Source: Azoarcus sp.
GTDB lineage: Bacteria > Pseudomonadota > Gammaproteobacteria > Burkholderiales > Rhodocyclaceae
NCBI GenBank assembly: GCA_031258965.1
Contig: JAIRMC010000015.1
Coordinates: forward strand, 1 to 64,000
Direction of reading: 5' to 3'
DNA: 64,000 bases
Of this stretch, positions 1 to 8,560 are shown in pieces (within the stretch, counting starts at the first letter, position 1; the number at the start of each line of letters is the position of its first letter). A program made the translations under genes and the position numbers. The notes under the pieces were generated by a model that was given only the letters and a program-made list of their open reading frames with translations, was not told where the DNA came from and ran no database searches.

Positions 1-98
1 GCCGCCAGCGCAAACGCGACGGCCCGGGCAATCGGCGCTTTGCTGAAAAAACGGCGGGAAACGGATTTCCGGGACTGCCGGCAGAGTTTCTTGTTCAT
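1..98 (-). CDS. Exported protein, N-terminal fragment (runs off window)
   Basis: The minus strand opens with an ATG at 98 preceded by an AGGAG ribosome-binding site at 106-110, eight bases upstream. The 32 visible residues start MNKKLCRQSRKSVSRRFF, a long basic N-region, and continue into an Ala/Val/Phe-rich stretch ending AVAFALA. This is the shape of a (possibly extended) Sec signal peptide, as in large surface proteins and autotransporters. The mature protein lies outside the window, so the function is unknown. The gene is too short here to have been called as an ordinary open frame. Confidence 0.55.
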   Translation of the reverse strand, partial: MNKKLCRQSRKSVSRRFFSKAPIARAVAFALA

Positions 99-694
99 GA
101 GAACGCTCCTGAAAAAAGGCTGGGTTGAAGTCGGAAGCGATCCCCGTCGCTCATCTCTGTCCTGTGGGCGGCCAAGCCGCCGCCGTTGGGCAACAGCGAC
201 AGCGTGACCGCGCGGGTCATGTCCCCGGAGGAACACGACCGGGATCATGTATGAGCTTTTTGACAAATTCGTTATGGAACGATGACAGTCTGCTGTCTAC
301 AGCGGAGCGCTCGCGCCGTCGTCCGGCGCGGTTTCATGCGCGCCGCCTTGCAAAGCCGCGACAATGGCTTGCATCGCAGCCGCCAAAGGGGTGGAGGCAC
401 GTCACGTCCCCGGACGGGGCGGCGGCGCTATGGGAGGGCAGATCGCCATTGCCGCGGCGGATATCGCGCGGATTCCGCAAATTGTGACACAGTACGACGC
501 CATTGAAACGAATGTGCCCATCAAGGACGGATCAAGCGCCAGCTGGCGGGTCTCGTTTCCTTCGCGGGCACGATCCGTCAGACGATGAAACCGCAAATGG
601 CGAGGGAGGACAAGACCAGGGATCCGTTCGGCGGCCCTTTGCAACCCCGGAAAAATATGACAGACTGACCGAATTCCGCCAACAGGATACCCCC
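99..694. other. Non-coding interval, no convincing gene
   Basis: About 600 bases between the minus-strand exported-protein start and the prenyltransferase. Several short frames exist on both strands, but all are Arg/Pro/Ser-rich translations with no recognisable domain and no good ribosome-binding site. The piece around 250-300 is more AT-rich and contains TTGACA at 260-265, but no convincing -10 box follows at the right distance. I see no RNA gene or repeat here. Confidence 0.5.
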
Positions 695-1644
695 ATGCCC
701 ACACTGGAACCCGCGCTGCAAAACTTTCCCAACCCCGTTCTCCGCTATCTGGCGGCAACCCGGCCCGCGTTCTTGAGCATTACCCTGGTTGCCTGCCTGA
801 TTGGTCTCGCCTGCGCTCATTTCAGCGGCCTGCCGTTGCGGGTCGACCGGGCGCTGATCACGGTTTTCTTTGCCTTGGCGGCGCACGCGGGGGTCAATGT
901 CATCAACGACTATTACGATTTCACGAGCGGCACGGACGTGCACAATACCGAGCGAATTTTCCCCTTCACTGGCGGCAGCCGCTTTATTACCAACGGCATA
1001 ATTCCCGCGCGGCACATGAAGATTTTCGGTTATGCGCTGCTCTTTGCGGTCATTCCCGCCGGACTTTGGCTGATGCGGGTTTCTTCCGGCGGGCTTTTCT
1101 GGATTGGTCTTGCGGGGCTTTTTGCGGGCTGGGCCTATTCCTCGCCGCCTTTGAAATTCGTCTGCCGGGGCGTCGGCGAACCGGCCATCTTGGCGGGCTG
1201 GACACTGATCGCGGCGGGCGCGGATTTCGTCCAGCGCGGCGGCTTTTCCGCCCTGCCCTGGCTTGCGGGCGTGCCTTTCGCGCTTTTGGTGGTCAATATC
1301 CTCTACATCAACCAGTTTCCCGACCGGATGGCGGATGCGGCGGCGGGCAAGCGCACGGTGATTGTGCGCCTGGGGCCGGAGGCGGCGCGCTGGGGATATC
1401 TCGCCATTGCGCTCCTTGCCTAGCCTGGCTTCTTTTCACGACAGCGGAAAACTTGCTGCCCGTCTATGCCGCAGCGGGCGTTCTCGCCCTGCCGGTTTCC
1501 CTTTCCGCCGCCCGCGACCTGCTCGCCCACGCCTCGGAACCTTCACTGCTTGCTCCCGCGTTGAAACGCACCATCCTCGCCGCCAATCTGAGCGGCCTTC
1601 TGACCGCGTTGGGCATGTGGCTTTCCACGCCCTTGACGCCATGA
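695..1644 (+). pseudogene. MenA/UbiA-family prenyltransferase, frameshifted near 1420
   Basis: The start is ATG 695 (MPTLEPALQNF). The protein is a polytopic UbiA-superfamily prenyltransferase with both Asp-rich motifs: NVINDYYDFTSGTD around residues 69-82 and YINQFPDRMADAAAGK around 207-222. The first is characteristic of the 1,4-dihydroxy-2-naphthoate prenyltransferase (MenA) branch, which attaches a polyprenyl chain to a naphthoquinone head group at the membrane. The frame stops at 1421-1423 after AIALLA. The C-terminal end continues in the next frame (WLLFTTAENLLPVYAAAGVL to 1644). One extra base near 1418-1422 would restore a normal-length protein of about 316 aa. Either the gene is inactivated or the sequence has a one-base error; the break is not in a homopolymer. 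Confidence 0.75.
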
Positions 1645-1798
1645 ACGATAAAAACACGAGGCCTTGCGCGGGTGTATACAAAAGCTGAGATAGCGTATTG
1701 ACCGGCAGGCCGTTGGGCAAGAGGCCGGTCGCCGCCGCCGTTCGCGGGGACGGTGGAAGTGGTGGCGGACGGCGCTGGATCGGACGAAGCTCCGGCAT

Positions 1799-2092
1799 GC
1801 GTTTGCCGGTCTTGATTTCCAGCGCGCGCCGTTCGAGCCATTGATGAAATACGATCTCGAAGGTATATTCGCTGGACAGGCGAACGGTCTGCCGTTTCTG
1901 TTTGCGATCCATGTGCGGGTTGGCGCCCTTGGCGAGCAGGGCGCGCGCTTCATCGCGGACCTGACGCGCATCCCGCAGGGGCAGCTCGGGATAGGTGCCC
2001 AGGGACATGCGTTTCTGCCTGTCACCCCGGTAATAACGAAAATGCCACGATTTACCGCCCTGCGGGGAAACCGTGAGGGACAGTCCATCCCG
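1799..2092 (-). pseudogene. Tyrosine integrase remnant (DUF4102 arm-binding domain)
   Basis: In one minus-strand frame the peptide RDGLSLTVSPQGGKSWHF, then YYRGDRQKRMSLGTYPELPL, then DARQVRDEARALLAKGANPH can be read. This is the N-terminal arm-DNA-binding domain of P4-type phage and island integrases. A stop codon (TAG) lies directly upstream and no catalytic R-H-R-Y domain follows. The frame degenerates into Pro/Arg-rich sequence after about 1799 and runs into the 3' end of the prenyltransferase gene. It is a fragment of a former genomic-island integrase. No tRNA or clear attachment repeat was found next to it. Confidence 0.75.
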
Positions 2093-2124
2093 CTATTGAT
2101 GACGATCAACCAGAAGTCCCCTAA

Positions 2125-2640
2125 ATGAAATGCCCATTCTGCGGTGACGCCAACACCCAGGTCACTGACACCCGCGAAAACGATGACGGTGACGTGGTGC
2201 GCCGCCGCCGCCGCTGCGTGCGTTGCGACAAGCGTTTCACCACCTACGAGCGCATCGACCTCAAACATCCTCACATCATCAAGCGCAACGGCAACCGCTG
2301 CGAATACGAACGCGGCAAACTTGTCGCCAGCATGGAACTGGCCTTGCGCAAGCGCCCGGTCACGACCGAGGCGTTGGAAGCCGCGGTCGACCGCATCGAG
2401 GCGCGATTGCTTGCCGTGGGCGAAGCCGAAATCGCCAGCGTCCAAATCGGCGAACTGGTGATGAAAGAATTGCGCAAGCTCGACAAGGTGGCATATATCC
2501 GCTACGCCTCGGTGTATCGCAATTTCGCCGATGTCGGCGAGTTTTCTTCCCTTATTCGTGAAGTGCAGCCTCCGGCGCGCCCAAAGCGGACGCCCGCCCC
2601 GGCCTCCAGCGAAACCCGGCATGACCTTTTCGACGACTGA
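2125..2640 (+). CDS. nrdR: Transcriptional repressor NrdR
   Basis: A 171-aa protein with the NrdR layout. The N-terminal zinc ribbon has the cysteine pairs CPFC (residues 3-6) and CVRC (31-34). It is followed by the ATP-cone (HIIKRNG from about residue 50, then the helical region to about 140). NrdR senses ATP/dATP and represses ribonucleotide reductase operons by binding NrdR boxes. The gene overlaps the start of ribD, a common nrdR-ribD pairing in proteobacteria. The C-terminal tail ([23 protein letters not shown] region) is a low-complexity extension beyond the usual family length of about 150 residues. Confidence 0.95.
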   Translation: MKCPFCGDANTQVTDTRENDDGDVVRRRRRCVRCDKRFTTYERIDLKHPHIIKRNGNRCEYERGKLVASMELALRKRPVTTEALEAAVDRIEARLLAVGEAEIASVQIGELVMKELRKLDKVAYIRYASVYRNFADVGEFSSLIREVQPPARPKRTPAPASSETRHDLFDD

Positions 2641-3715
2641 CCGCGAAGCCATGGCGCGCGCGCTCGCGCTGGCCGCCCGAGGGCTTGCCACCGCCACGCC
2701 CAACCCCAGGGTCGGCTGCGTCATCCTGCGCGACGGGAAAACCGTCGGCGAAGGCTGGCACCACCGCGCCGGGGAACCTCATGCCGAAGCGCTCGCCCTG
2801 GCCCAAGCGGGCGAAGCCGCAAGAAGCGCGACCGCCTACGTCACCCTGGAGCCTTGCGCTCATTTCGGTCGCACCCCCCCCTGCGCCGACGCCCTCGCCG
2901 CCGCAGGCGTCGTCCGCGTCGTCGCCGCGATGCAAGACCCCAATCCGAAAGTCGCCGGGCGCGGCTTCGCTAGGCTCCGCGCCACGGGCATCGGCGTCGA
3001 ATGCGGACTCCTCCACGACGAAGCGCATGAACTCAATATCGGTTTCATTTCGCGCATGACCCGCCAGCGCCCCTGGCTGCGCCTGAAGACCGCCGCTACG
3101 CTGGACGGCAAGACCGCGTTGGAAAATGGCGTCAGTCAGTGGATCACCGGCCCCGGCGCACGCGCCGACGGCCACCGCTGGCGCGCGCGGGCCTGCGCCG
3201 TCCTCACCGGCATCGGCACCGTCAAGGCGGATAACCCGCAACTCACCGTGCGAGCCATCCCCTGCGAACGTCAGCCCTTGCGCATTCTCATCGATGCCCG
3301 GCTTGACGTCGACCCCGCCGCCCGCATCCTGCAAGGCGCTCCCGCCCTGATTATCACCGCCGCCGATACCCATGAGGCGCGCGCCCGGCGTCTCGCCGAT
3401 GCCGGGCATCGTATGCTCCGCCTGCCCGGCGCGGAAGGCCGCGTCGACCTCCTTGCCCTGCCGCACGAACTGGCGGCGCTCGAACTCAACGAAATCCACA
3501 TTGAAGCGGGCGCAAGGCTCAACGGCGCGCTACTCGCCGCCGGTTGTGTCGACGAACTCCTGCTTTACCTTGCGCCCATCGCCGTGGGCTGCGCCGCGCG
3601 CGGCATGTTCGACTTGCCCGCCTTGACGGCGCTTGATGCGGCGCACAGGTTCGCTATTCGGGATTGCGAAAGAATTGAGGAGGATTTGCGCATCATTGCA
3701 CGAAAGGCCATATAA
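2621..3715 (+). CDS. ribD: Bifunctional riboflavin deaminase/reductase RibD
   Basis: A 364-aa protein (E. coli RibD has 367). The N-terminal deaminase domain has the zinc-binding signatures HAEA (around 48-51) and [12 protein letters not shown] (around 76-87). The C-terminal pyrimidine reductase domain begins near [14 protein letters not shown] and ends with the conserved [14 protein letters not shown] stretch. It carries out the second and third steps of riboflavin synthesis from GTP: deamination of the pyrimidine ring, then NADPH reduction of the ribosyl side chain. Start ATG 2621 overlaps nrdR by 20 bases; ATG 2651 is an alternative. The run of eight C at 2874-2881 encodes the conserved RTPPC motif and is not a contingency tract. 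Confidence 0.95.
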   Translation: MTFSTTDREAMARALALAARGLATATPNPRVGCVILRDGKTVGEGWHHRAGEPHAEALALAQAGEAARSATAYVTLEPCAHFGRTPPCADALAAAGVVRVVAAMQDPNPKVAGRGFARLRATGIGVECGLLHDEAHELNIGFISRMTRQRPWLRLKTAATLDGKTALENGVSQWITGPGARADGHRWRARACAVLTGIGTVKADNPQLTVRAIPCERQPLRILIDARLDVDPAARILQGAPALIITAADTHEARARRLADAGHRMLRLPGAEGRVDLLALPHELAALELNEIHIEAGARLNGALLAAGCVDELLLYLAPIAVGCAARGMFDLPALTALDAAHRFAIRDCERIEEDLRIIARKAI

Positions 3716-3753
3716 AGGCTGTTATCCAGAAACATGGCGCGCGCCAATACTCA

Positions 3754-4038
3754 TCAATCACCTGGCGCAATATTCCACAGACCAGCGAATGTCCATAGTA
3801 TCAAACCGCTCAGTAATAGCATTTCGCCGTTCCGGTATAAATGCACCTTACGCTTTCTCGTCCCAATCACCAGTAAGGCCACACCCGAAGCCAATAAAGT
3901 CACGGATACAACAATAAGAGAAAAATACCGTATCACCGGCATGGCTTTCAATGGCGGTATCAAGTCCGACTGAACGCCGATGAAAAAAACGAGCACCGCC
4001 ATGGAAAGTATGGCAGTGAGATAGACAAGGACAGTCAT
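3754..4038 (-). CDS. Small membrane protein, unknown
   Basis: From ATG 4038 the frame encodes about 94 residues with three hydrophobic segments: VLVYLTAILSMAVLVFFIGV at the N-terminus, YFSLIVVSVTLLASGVALLV in the middle and MLLLSGLILWTFAGLW near the end. A basic KRKV loop lies between the second and third. The frame stays open upstream to a GTG at 4140, giving an Arg-rich extension, but the ATG reads more naturally. The gene converges with ribD. I do not recognise the family. Local base composition is less GC-rich than its neighbours. Confidence 0.4.
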   Translation of the reverse strand: MTVLVYLTAILSMAVLVFFIGVQSDLIPPLKAMPVIRYFSLIVVSVTLLASGVALLVIGTRKRKVHLYRNGEMLLLSGLILWTFAGLWNIAPGD

Positions 4039-4294
4039 GGGTCTGCCGATGCCAGTACCGACCTGGAAGCTCGTCACGGGGGGCGGATTCCAGAGACTGG
4101 GGGCGGGCCGCGCCTTTCGTGTTCTTCTTCTCGAATTCACTGTGACTCACAAATTCGTATCGTTATATTGACCCTCATTTTAAGCCTCTTTTCACGGAAC
4201 GATGCGGAAATGTATACCTCCGCGTGAATTTATTCATTCTCTAAATCAGAAGGCAACTACAAAATAAAGTACATCTCTCTATTTCCAGCCAGTA

Positions 4295-4654
4295 ATGAAA
4301 CGTGACGTGAGCTGGACTCCGATCAGCAAAGAAGGCCTTAATACGGAGATCGAACGTGCCCTTGCAAAAATGACGGAAGAGATGCGCCGCAAATTCGCGG
4401 CTATTCGTATTCCATTTCTCGAATTTCGTTGCAGACGTCACGAATTGATGGGCGACGAAACGCTTTACGCAATCGCCAGCAAAGGGCGGCAATACATCAT
4501 CTACGACGATGTGGAAAGCGATTTCGGCCTTGTCGTGCTCTCTCCCGGTGAAAGCGAGCGGACTTTGCGTTTCTGGGTGTTGGCCGACGGGCTTCCAAAT
4601 GCCATGCGGGTGCTGGAGAACGGCGACTACAGCGCATGCTTGGTCGCTCCCTGA
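4295..4654 (+). CDS. Hypothetical protein, 119 aa
   Basis: A soluble-looking acidic/basic protein (MKRDVSWTPISKEGLNTEIE and onward) with no signal peptide or membrane segment. The central part KGRQYIIYDDVESDFGLVVL followed by ERTLRFWVLADGLPNAMRVL looks like an alpha/beta fold with a conserved Asp cluster, but I do not recognise a family. Its 3' end overlaps the decayed gltS fragment on the other strand by 28 bases, so the junction was probably created by a deletion or insertion. Function unknown. Confidence 0.5.
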   Translation: MKRDVSWTPISKEGLNTEIERALAKMTEEMRRKFAAIRIPFLEFRCRRHELMGDETLYAIASKGRQYIIYDDVESDFGLVVLSPGESERTLRFWVLADGLPNAMRVLENGDYSACLVAP

Positions 4655-5034
4655 CAAACCGGCCGGTCGAGCGCCACCGCCATGCCCACGCTGATCAGGT
4701 TTTGCAGCACGATGAACACAAACACCACGATGGTCAGCGTCACCAGCGGCGCGCCCCCAGCGCGCAGGCGCGAAAAATCCGCGTTCAACCCGATCGAGGC
4801 AAAAAACATCAGCATGAAGCTATTTTGCAGGCTATCGTCAATCGCCAGCGAGAACCCGTTATATTGGTGCAGCGCCGTCACCGCCAGTGCGGCCACGAGG
4901 CCCCCCGACACAGGCTCCGGAATATTGAAATGCGACAGAAACGAGACCTTCGACACCAGCCAGCGGCCAACCAGCAACACCGCCACTGCGGCGATCAATG
5001 TGTAATACGCGTTGAGCGTTAATTGTATTTCATG
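4627..5034 (-). pseudogene. Sodium/glutamate symporter GltS, N-terminal remnant
   Basis: The minus frame reads HEIQLTLNAYYTLIAAVAVL, then LVGRWLVSKVSFLSHFNIPE, then PVSGGLVAALAVTAL and SLQNSFMLMFFASIGLNADF. This is the first third of the GltS family of Na+/glutamate symporters (usually about 400 aa). There is no start codon in frame at the expected place; the codon upstream of HEIQ is ATT. The frame ends after about 135 residues with a non-homologous tail (RPVCQGATKHAL) where the transporter core should continue. It is a truncated, non-functional remnant. Confidence 0.7.
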
Positions 5035-5170
5035 AATTCTCTTTCCAAATCATGCGCGCCATCCTAGCAGCCCCGAAATCCGGGGCGCGTGTGAATCCAT
5101 CCTATCCCGGACAAAACAGATACCCGTCAAGGCATGACGATGCGCGGATCGCCGCTGCGCGCCAGACCAA

Positions 5171-6076
5171 ATGAACGCGCCCTACATTGGCCGCTTCGCC
5201 CCCACGCCGAGCGGCCCGCTGCATTTCGGCTCGCTCGTCGCCGCGCTCGGCAGCGCGCTCGAAGCCCGCCGCCATGGCGGCGCGTGGCGCGTGCGCATCG
5301 AGGACATCGACGCCCCGCGCATCGTGCCCGGCATGGCCGATGCCATACTCGCCACGCTCGAACGCCATGGTTTCGAGTGGGATGGCGAAGTCATGTGGCA
5401 GAGCCGGCGCGCCGATGCCCACGCCGCCGCGCTGGCGCGGCTCAAGGCGGGCGGCCACATCTTCCCCTGCGCCTGCACACGGCGGGAGATGGCCGATTCC
5501 GCGCTTGCCCGCGACGGTTCCCGGCGCTATCCCGGCGCCTGCCGCGACGGACTCCCGCCGGGCCGTGCGCCCCGCACATGGCGGGTCAGGGCCGAGGGGC
5601 TGATCCGCTTCGACGACGCCATTCAAGGGCCGCAAGAAGAAAACCTCGCCCGCGACGTGGGCGATTACGTGGTTTCCCGCGCCGATGGACTTGTCGCCTA
5701 TCAGCTTGCCGTCGTGGTCGACGATGCCGCGCAGGGCATTACCCACGTCGTACGCGGCGCGGACTTGCTCGGCTCGACCGCGCGGCAAATCCACCTCCAG
5801 CGCCTGCTCGGCCTGCCCGTGCCCGCCTACGCCCATTTGCCCGTGGCCGCCAATGCCATGGGAGAAAAACTTTCCAAACAAACCTTGGCGCGCGCCATCG
5901 ACAGCTTCCCGCCCGCCCGCGCATTGGCTTGGGCGCTGGCCTTCCTGGGGCAGCATCCGCCCGACGCGCTGGCCGGGGCATCCCTCGCGCAAGTGTGGGC
6001 ATGGGCACGCGCGCATTGGTGCATCGAGCGCGTTCCCCGCCGCCTGCAATGCCCCGCCCCCGGTCCCGCCGCCTGA
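5171..6076 (+). CDS. gluQ: Glutamyl-Q tRNA(Asp) synthetase
   Basis: A 301-aa class I synthetase resembling the catalytic half of GluRS without an anticodon-binding domain. It has the N-terminal signature GRFAPTPSGPLHFGSLVAAL with the HIGH equivalent HFGS, the VRIEDIDAPR loop, a CACTRREM region typical of the zinc-binding motif, and the KMSKS equivalent KLSKQ near residue 235. The enzyme glutamylates queuosine at the wobble position of tRNA(Asp) independently of GluRS. ATG 5171 begins MNAPYIGRFAPTPSG, the usual start point of the family. It stands alone with short gaps on both sides. Confidence 0.95.
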   Translation: MNAPYIGRFAPTPSGPLHFGSLVAALGSALEARRHGGAWRVRIEDIDAPRIVPGMADAILATLERHGFEWDGEVMWQSRRADAHAAALARLKAGGHIFPCACTRREMADSALARDGSRRYPGACRDGLPPGRAPRTWRVRAEGLIRFDDAIQGPQEENLARDVGDYVVSRADGLVAYQLAVVVDDAAQGITHVVRGADLLGSTARQIHLQRLLGLPVPAYAHLPVAANAMGEKLSKQTLARAIDSFPPARALAWALAFLGQHPPDALAGASLAQVWAWARAHWCIERVPRRLQCPAPGPAA

Positions 6077-6217
6077 GCCGTACGACCCGAAGCCATTGAC
6101 AGCGAAGCGCGCCAGAAACCGCCAGGCTGGGGTTTCATAAGCATATGAATACCCGCGCACATATCAAAAGAAAGCCCGGTTCTAGACTTCCGCGCGGATC
6201 ATGGCTACCTTCCCCCG

Positions 6218-7444
6218 ATGCGAACTGTCGACTTCCTTGTCATCGGCGCGGGCATTCTTGGCCTGTCCATTGCCCGCGAACTGAAACGCCGCCTGCCCGA
6301 TGCCGCGATCACGGTACTAGAAAAGGAGGCGGAAGCGGGCAGGCATTCCAGCGGACGCAATAGCGGCGTACTGCACAGCGGGCTGTATTACCCGCCGGGT
6401 TCCCTGAAAGCGCGGCTGTGCCGCCAGGGCGCGGCGGAGATGGCGGCATTCCACGAAGAACACGGCCTGCCCCTGAAGCGTTGCGGCAAAATCCTGACGC
6501 CCGCCGCGCCGCGCTTTGCCGATGAAATGGCGATCATCGCCGAACGCGCCGCGCAAAACGGCGTCAAGGCGAAAATACTGGATGAACGGGCGCTGCGCGA
6601 ACTGGAGCCGGAAACCCGCTCGGCGACCGGCTCGGCGCTCTGGGTTCCCGATACCGCCGTCGGCGCGCCCCTCGCGGCGATTCGCGCCCTGGCGCGGGAC
6701 GTACGGGCGCAAGGCGTCGAACTGCTTTTCAATAGCGAACTCGCGGATATCTCGCCACAGCGGCGGCAAGCGATTCCGCGCAATGGCGATGCAATCCATT
6801 TCGCTTACGCCATCAATGCCGCCGGTCTCCACGCCGACCGCGTCGCGCACCGCTTTGGCGCGGCGCGGCGGTATGCCTTGCTGCCCTTCAAGGGCCTGTA
6901 CTGGAAACTGAACCCGGACGCGGGCATTCGCCTGAACCATCTGGTCTACCCCGTGCCGGATCTGCGGATCCTGTATCTCGGCGTGCACACCACCACGGCG
7001 GTCGATGGCGCGATCTATCTCGGCCCGACCGCCGCACCCGCCTGGGGACGGGAAAACTATCTCGGCCTACGGGGCATCGCGCCCGCCGAACTGCCGCGCA
7101 TCGCCCGGCATCTGGCGCGGATGTTCATTTCCGACCAGGACGGCTTTCGCGCACAAGCGTGGCAGGAAGGACGGCGCTATTTCAAACGCTGGTTCTTCCC
7201 CGCCGCGCAAAGCCTGCTGCCGCGCCTCGAACCCCGGCACCTGCTGCCCGCCGCCAAGGTTGGCCTGCATCCGCGCATTTTCGACCGGGAAAAGGGCGAA
7301 CTGCTCAAGGATTTCCTGCTGGAACACAGCGAAAACGCCATTCACCTGCTGGGCGCGACCTCGCCCGCCTGGACGAGCGCCTTTCCGCTTGCCCGCCACC
7401 TTTGCGACCAAATACCCTTTTTTGACCGAGGAGAACCCGCATGA
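6218..7444 (+). CDS. lhgO: FAD-dependent L-2-hydroxyglutarate oxidase/dehydrogenase-like
   Basis: A 408-aa DAO-family flavoprotein. It starts with the FAD dinucleotide-binding motif DFLVIGAGILGLSIARELKR and then shows the family hallmark GRHSSGRNSGVLHSGLYYPP around residues 43-62. The substrate-domain stretch YPVPDLRILYLGVHTT and the late GATSPAWTSAFPLA segment also fit the LhgO/L2HGDH family, which oxidises L-2-hydroxyglutarate to 2-oxoglutarate and passes electrons to the quinone pool. Its stop overlaps the next start as ATGA at 7441-7444, so it is probably translationally coupled to the class II aldolase. The related oxidase family has other 2-hydroxyacid substrates, so the exact substrate is inferred. 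Confidence 0.85.
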   Translation: MRTVDFLVIGAGILGLSIARELKRRLPDAAITVLEKEAEAGRHSSGRNSGVLHSGLYYPPGSLKARLCRQGAAEMAAFHEEHGLPLKRCGKILTPAAPRFADEMAIIAERAAQNGVKAKILDERALRELEPETRSATGSALWVPDTAVGAPLAAIRALARDVRAQGVELLFNSELADISPQRRQAIPRNGDAIHFAYAINAAGLHADRVAHRFGAARRYALLPFKGLYWKLNPDAGIRLNHLVYPVPDLRILYLGVHTTTAVDGAIYLGPTAAPAWGRENYLGLRGIAPAELPRIARHLARMFISDQDGFRAQAWQEGRRYFKRWFFPAAQSLLPRLEPRHLLPAAKVGLHPRIFDREKGELLKDFLLEHSENAIHLLGATSPAWTSAFPLARHLCDQIPFFDRGEPA

Positions 7445-8214
7445 CCCAACTCACCCATTCCGATGCCGCCCGCGACGCCCGCGTCGACGTCGCGGCGGCC
7501 TGTCGCCTGACCCACCTGTTCGGCTGGACGGACCTGCTTGCCACGCACATCTCCGTCCGCGTACCGGGACGCCGCGACCGCTATTTTGTCAACCCCCTGG
7601 GGGTCGCCTTCGACGAAGTCAGCGCCTCCAACGTGCTGGAAGTCGATCTCGAGGGTAACGTCATCGTCGAGGGCGGGCGCGGCGCGGGCGAACTGAACCC
7701 CGCCGGCACCGTCATCCACGGTGCGATTCACGCCACCGGCCTGGAGGCCGCCAACGCCGTGGTGCATTTGCACGCCAGGGATGGCGTCGCCGTTTCCTGC
7801 CAGCGCGACGGTCTCCTGCCGCTCACGCAAATGGCCCTGATGATTTACGCCGATGTGGCCTACCACGATTTCCAGGGCGTCGTGCTGGACAAAGCCGAGC
7901 GGCAAAGCCTGCTCGACGACCTTGGCGGCAAGCACAACCTGATCCTGAGAAACCACGGCACGCTCTCCATCGGGCGCGGCATGCCCGAAGCTTTCGGCCG
8001 CATCTGGCGGCTGGAACGCGCCTGCCGCTTCCAGCTTGCCGCGCAATCGGCGGGCGTACCCTTGCGGACGTTGCCGCAACACGTCATCGACCGCACGATC
8101 GGGCAAGTCAAGACCATCAGCGGCGATGACGCCAAATTCTTCCCCGCGGGCAAACGCGAATGGGCAGCACATCTGCGGCGGCTTGATCGGGAATCGCCGG
8201 GGTATCGGGACTAA
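7441..8214 (+). CDS. Class II aldolase/adducin family protein
   Basis: A 257-aa protein of the class II aldolase/adducin fold. Family features include LFGWTDLLATHISVR near the N-terminus, NPLGVAFDEVSASN, the metal-site region VVHLHARDGVAVSC (HLH in place of the canonical HTH), the glutamate-containing loop and LILRNHGTLSIGRGMPEAF with the conserved HG. These zinc enzymes include sugar-phosphate aldolases and epimerases. This subfamily is widespread in proteobacteria without a firm substrate. It starts inside the stop codon of the upstream oxidase, so both are probably made together. Confidence 0.85.
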   Translation: MTQLTHSDAARDARVDVAAACRLTHLFGWTDLLATHISVRVPGRRDRYFVNPLGVAFDEVSASNVLEVDLEGNVIVEGGRGAGELNPAGTVIHGAIHATGLEAANAVVHLHARDGVAVSCQRDGLLPLTQMALMIYADVAYHDFQGVVLDKAERQSLLDDLGGKHNLILRNHGTLSIGRGMPEAFGRIWRLERACRFQLAAQSAGVPLRTLPQHVIDRTIGQVKTISGDDAKFFPAGKREWAAHLRRLDRESPGYRD

Positions 8215-8369
8215 CGCATAATGCGTTTCACTTGGCGCGCCGGATTCTTTTCGGATTGATCCGGAATTGGAATTACAACAGCCCAAACCGCCGCCCGCCA
8301 ACCCCGCTGCACGGCATTCCGCCCCGCCCCGCCGCCCGTTCATCCCTTTGTAAGGTTGCGGAAGCCTAA

Positions 8370-8510
8370 ACCGCCGCCCGTTCAATCCAACCTGATGTTA
8401 CGGGCGCATCAATCGCCGCCCGTTCAACCCGAGCCAATGTTACAGCCACATCAATCGCCGCCCGTTCATCCCAAACCGATGTTACGGGCGCATCAATCGC
8501 CGCCCGTCCA
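8370..8510 (+). repeat. 42-bp tandem repeat, about 3.3 copies
   Basis: Copies begin at 8395, 8437 and 8479, each starting ATGTTAC and running through CATCAATCGCCGCCCGTTCA; a partial copy precedes 8395. The period is exactly 42 bases, so both strands keep an open frame. On the plus strand a possible 64-aa frame (8356-8550, TTG start) has 14-residue repeats of the type MLRAHQSPPVQPEP. On the minus strand the unit reads RAAIDAPVTSVWDE. Neither looks like a known protein. The rest of the 8215-8560 gap is low-complexity C-rich sequence. Confidence 0.8.
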
Positions 8511-8560
8511 GGCATTTGTTGTATTGAAGACACTCCAGCCCCCGCCCTAATGGAACAGAA

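Noticed and set aside
2874-2881. C8 tract in ribD as a phase-variation site
   Set aside because: It encodes the invariant RTPPC motif of the deaminase domain and the gene is essential, so the run is a by-product of conserved codons.
8370-8510. Possible CRISPR array in the 42-bp repeat region
   Set aside because: The repeats are directly adjacent with no variable spacers, so it is a tandem repeat.
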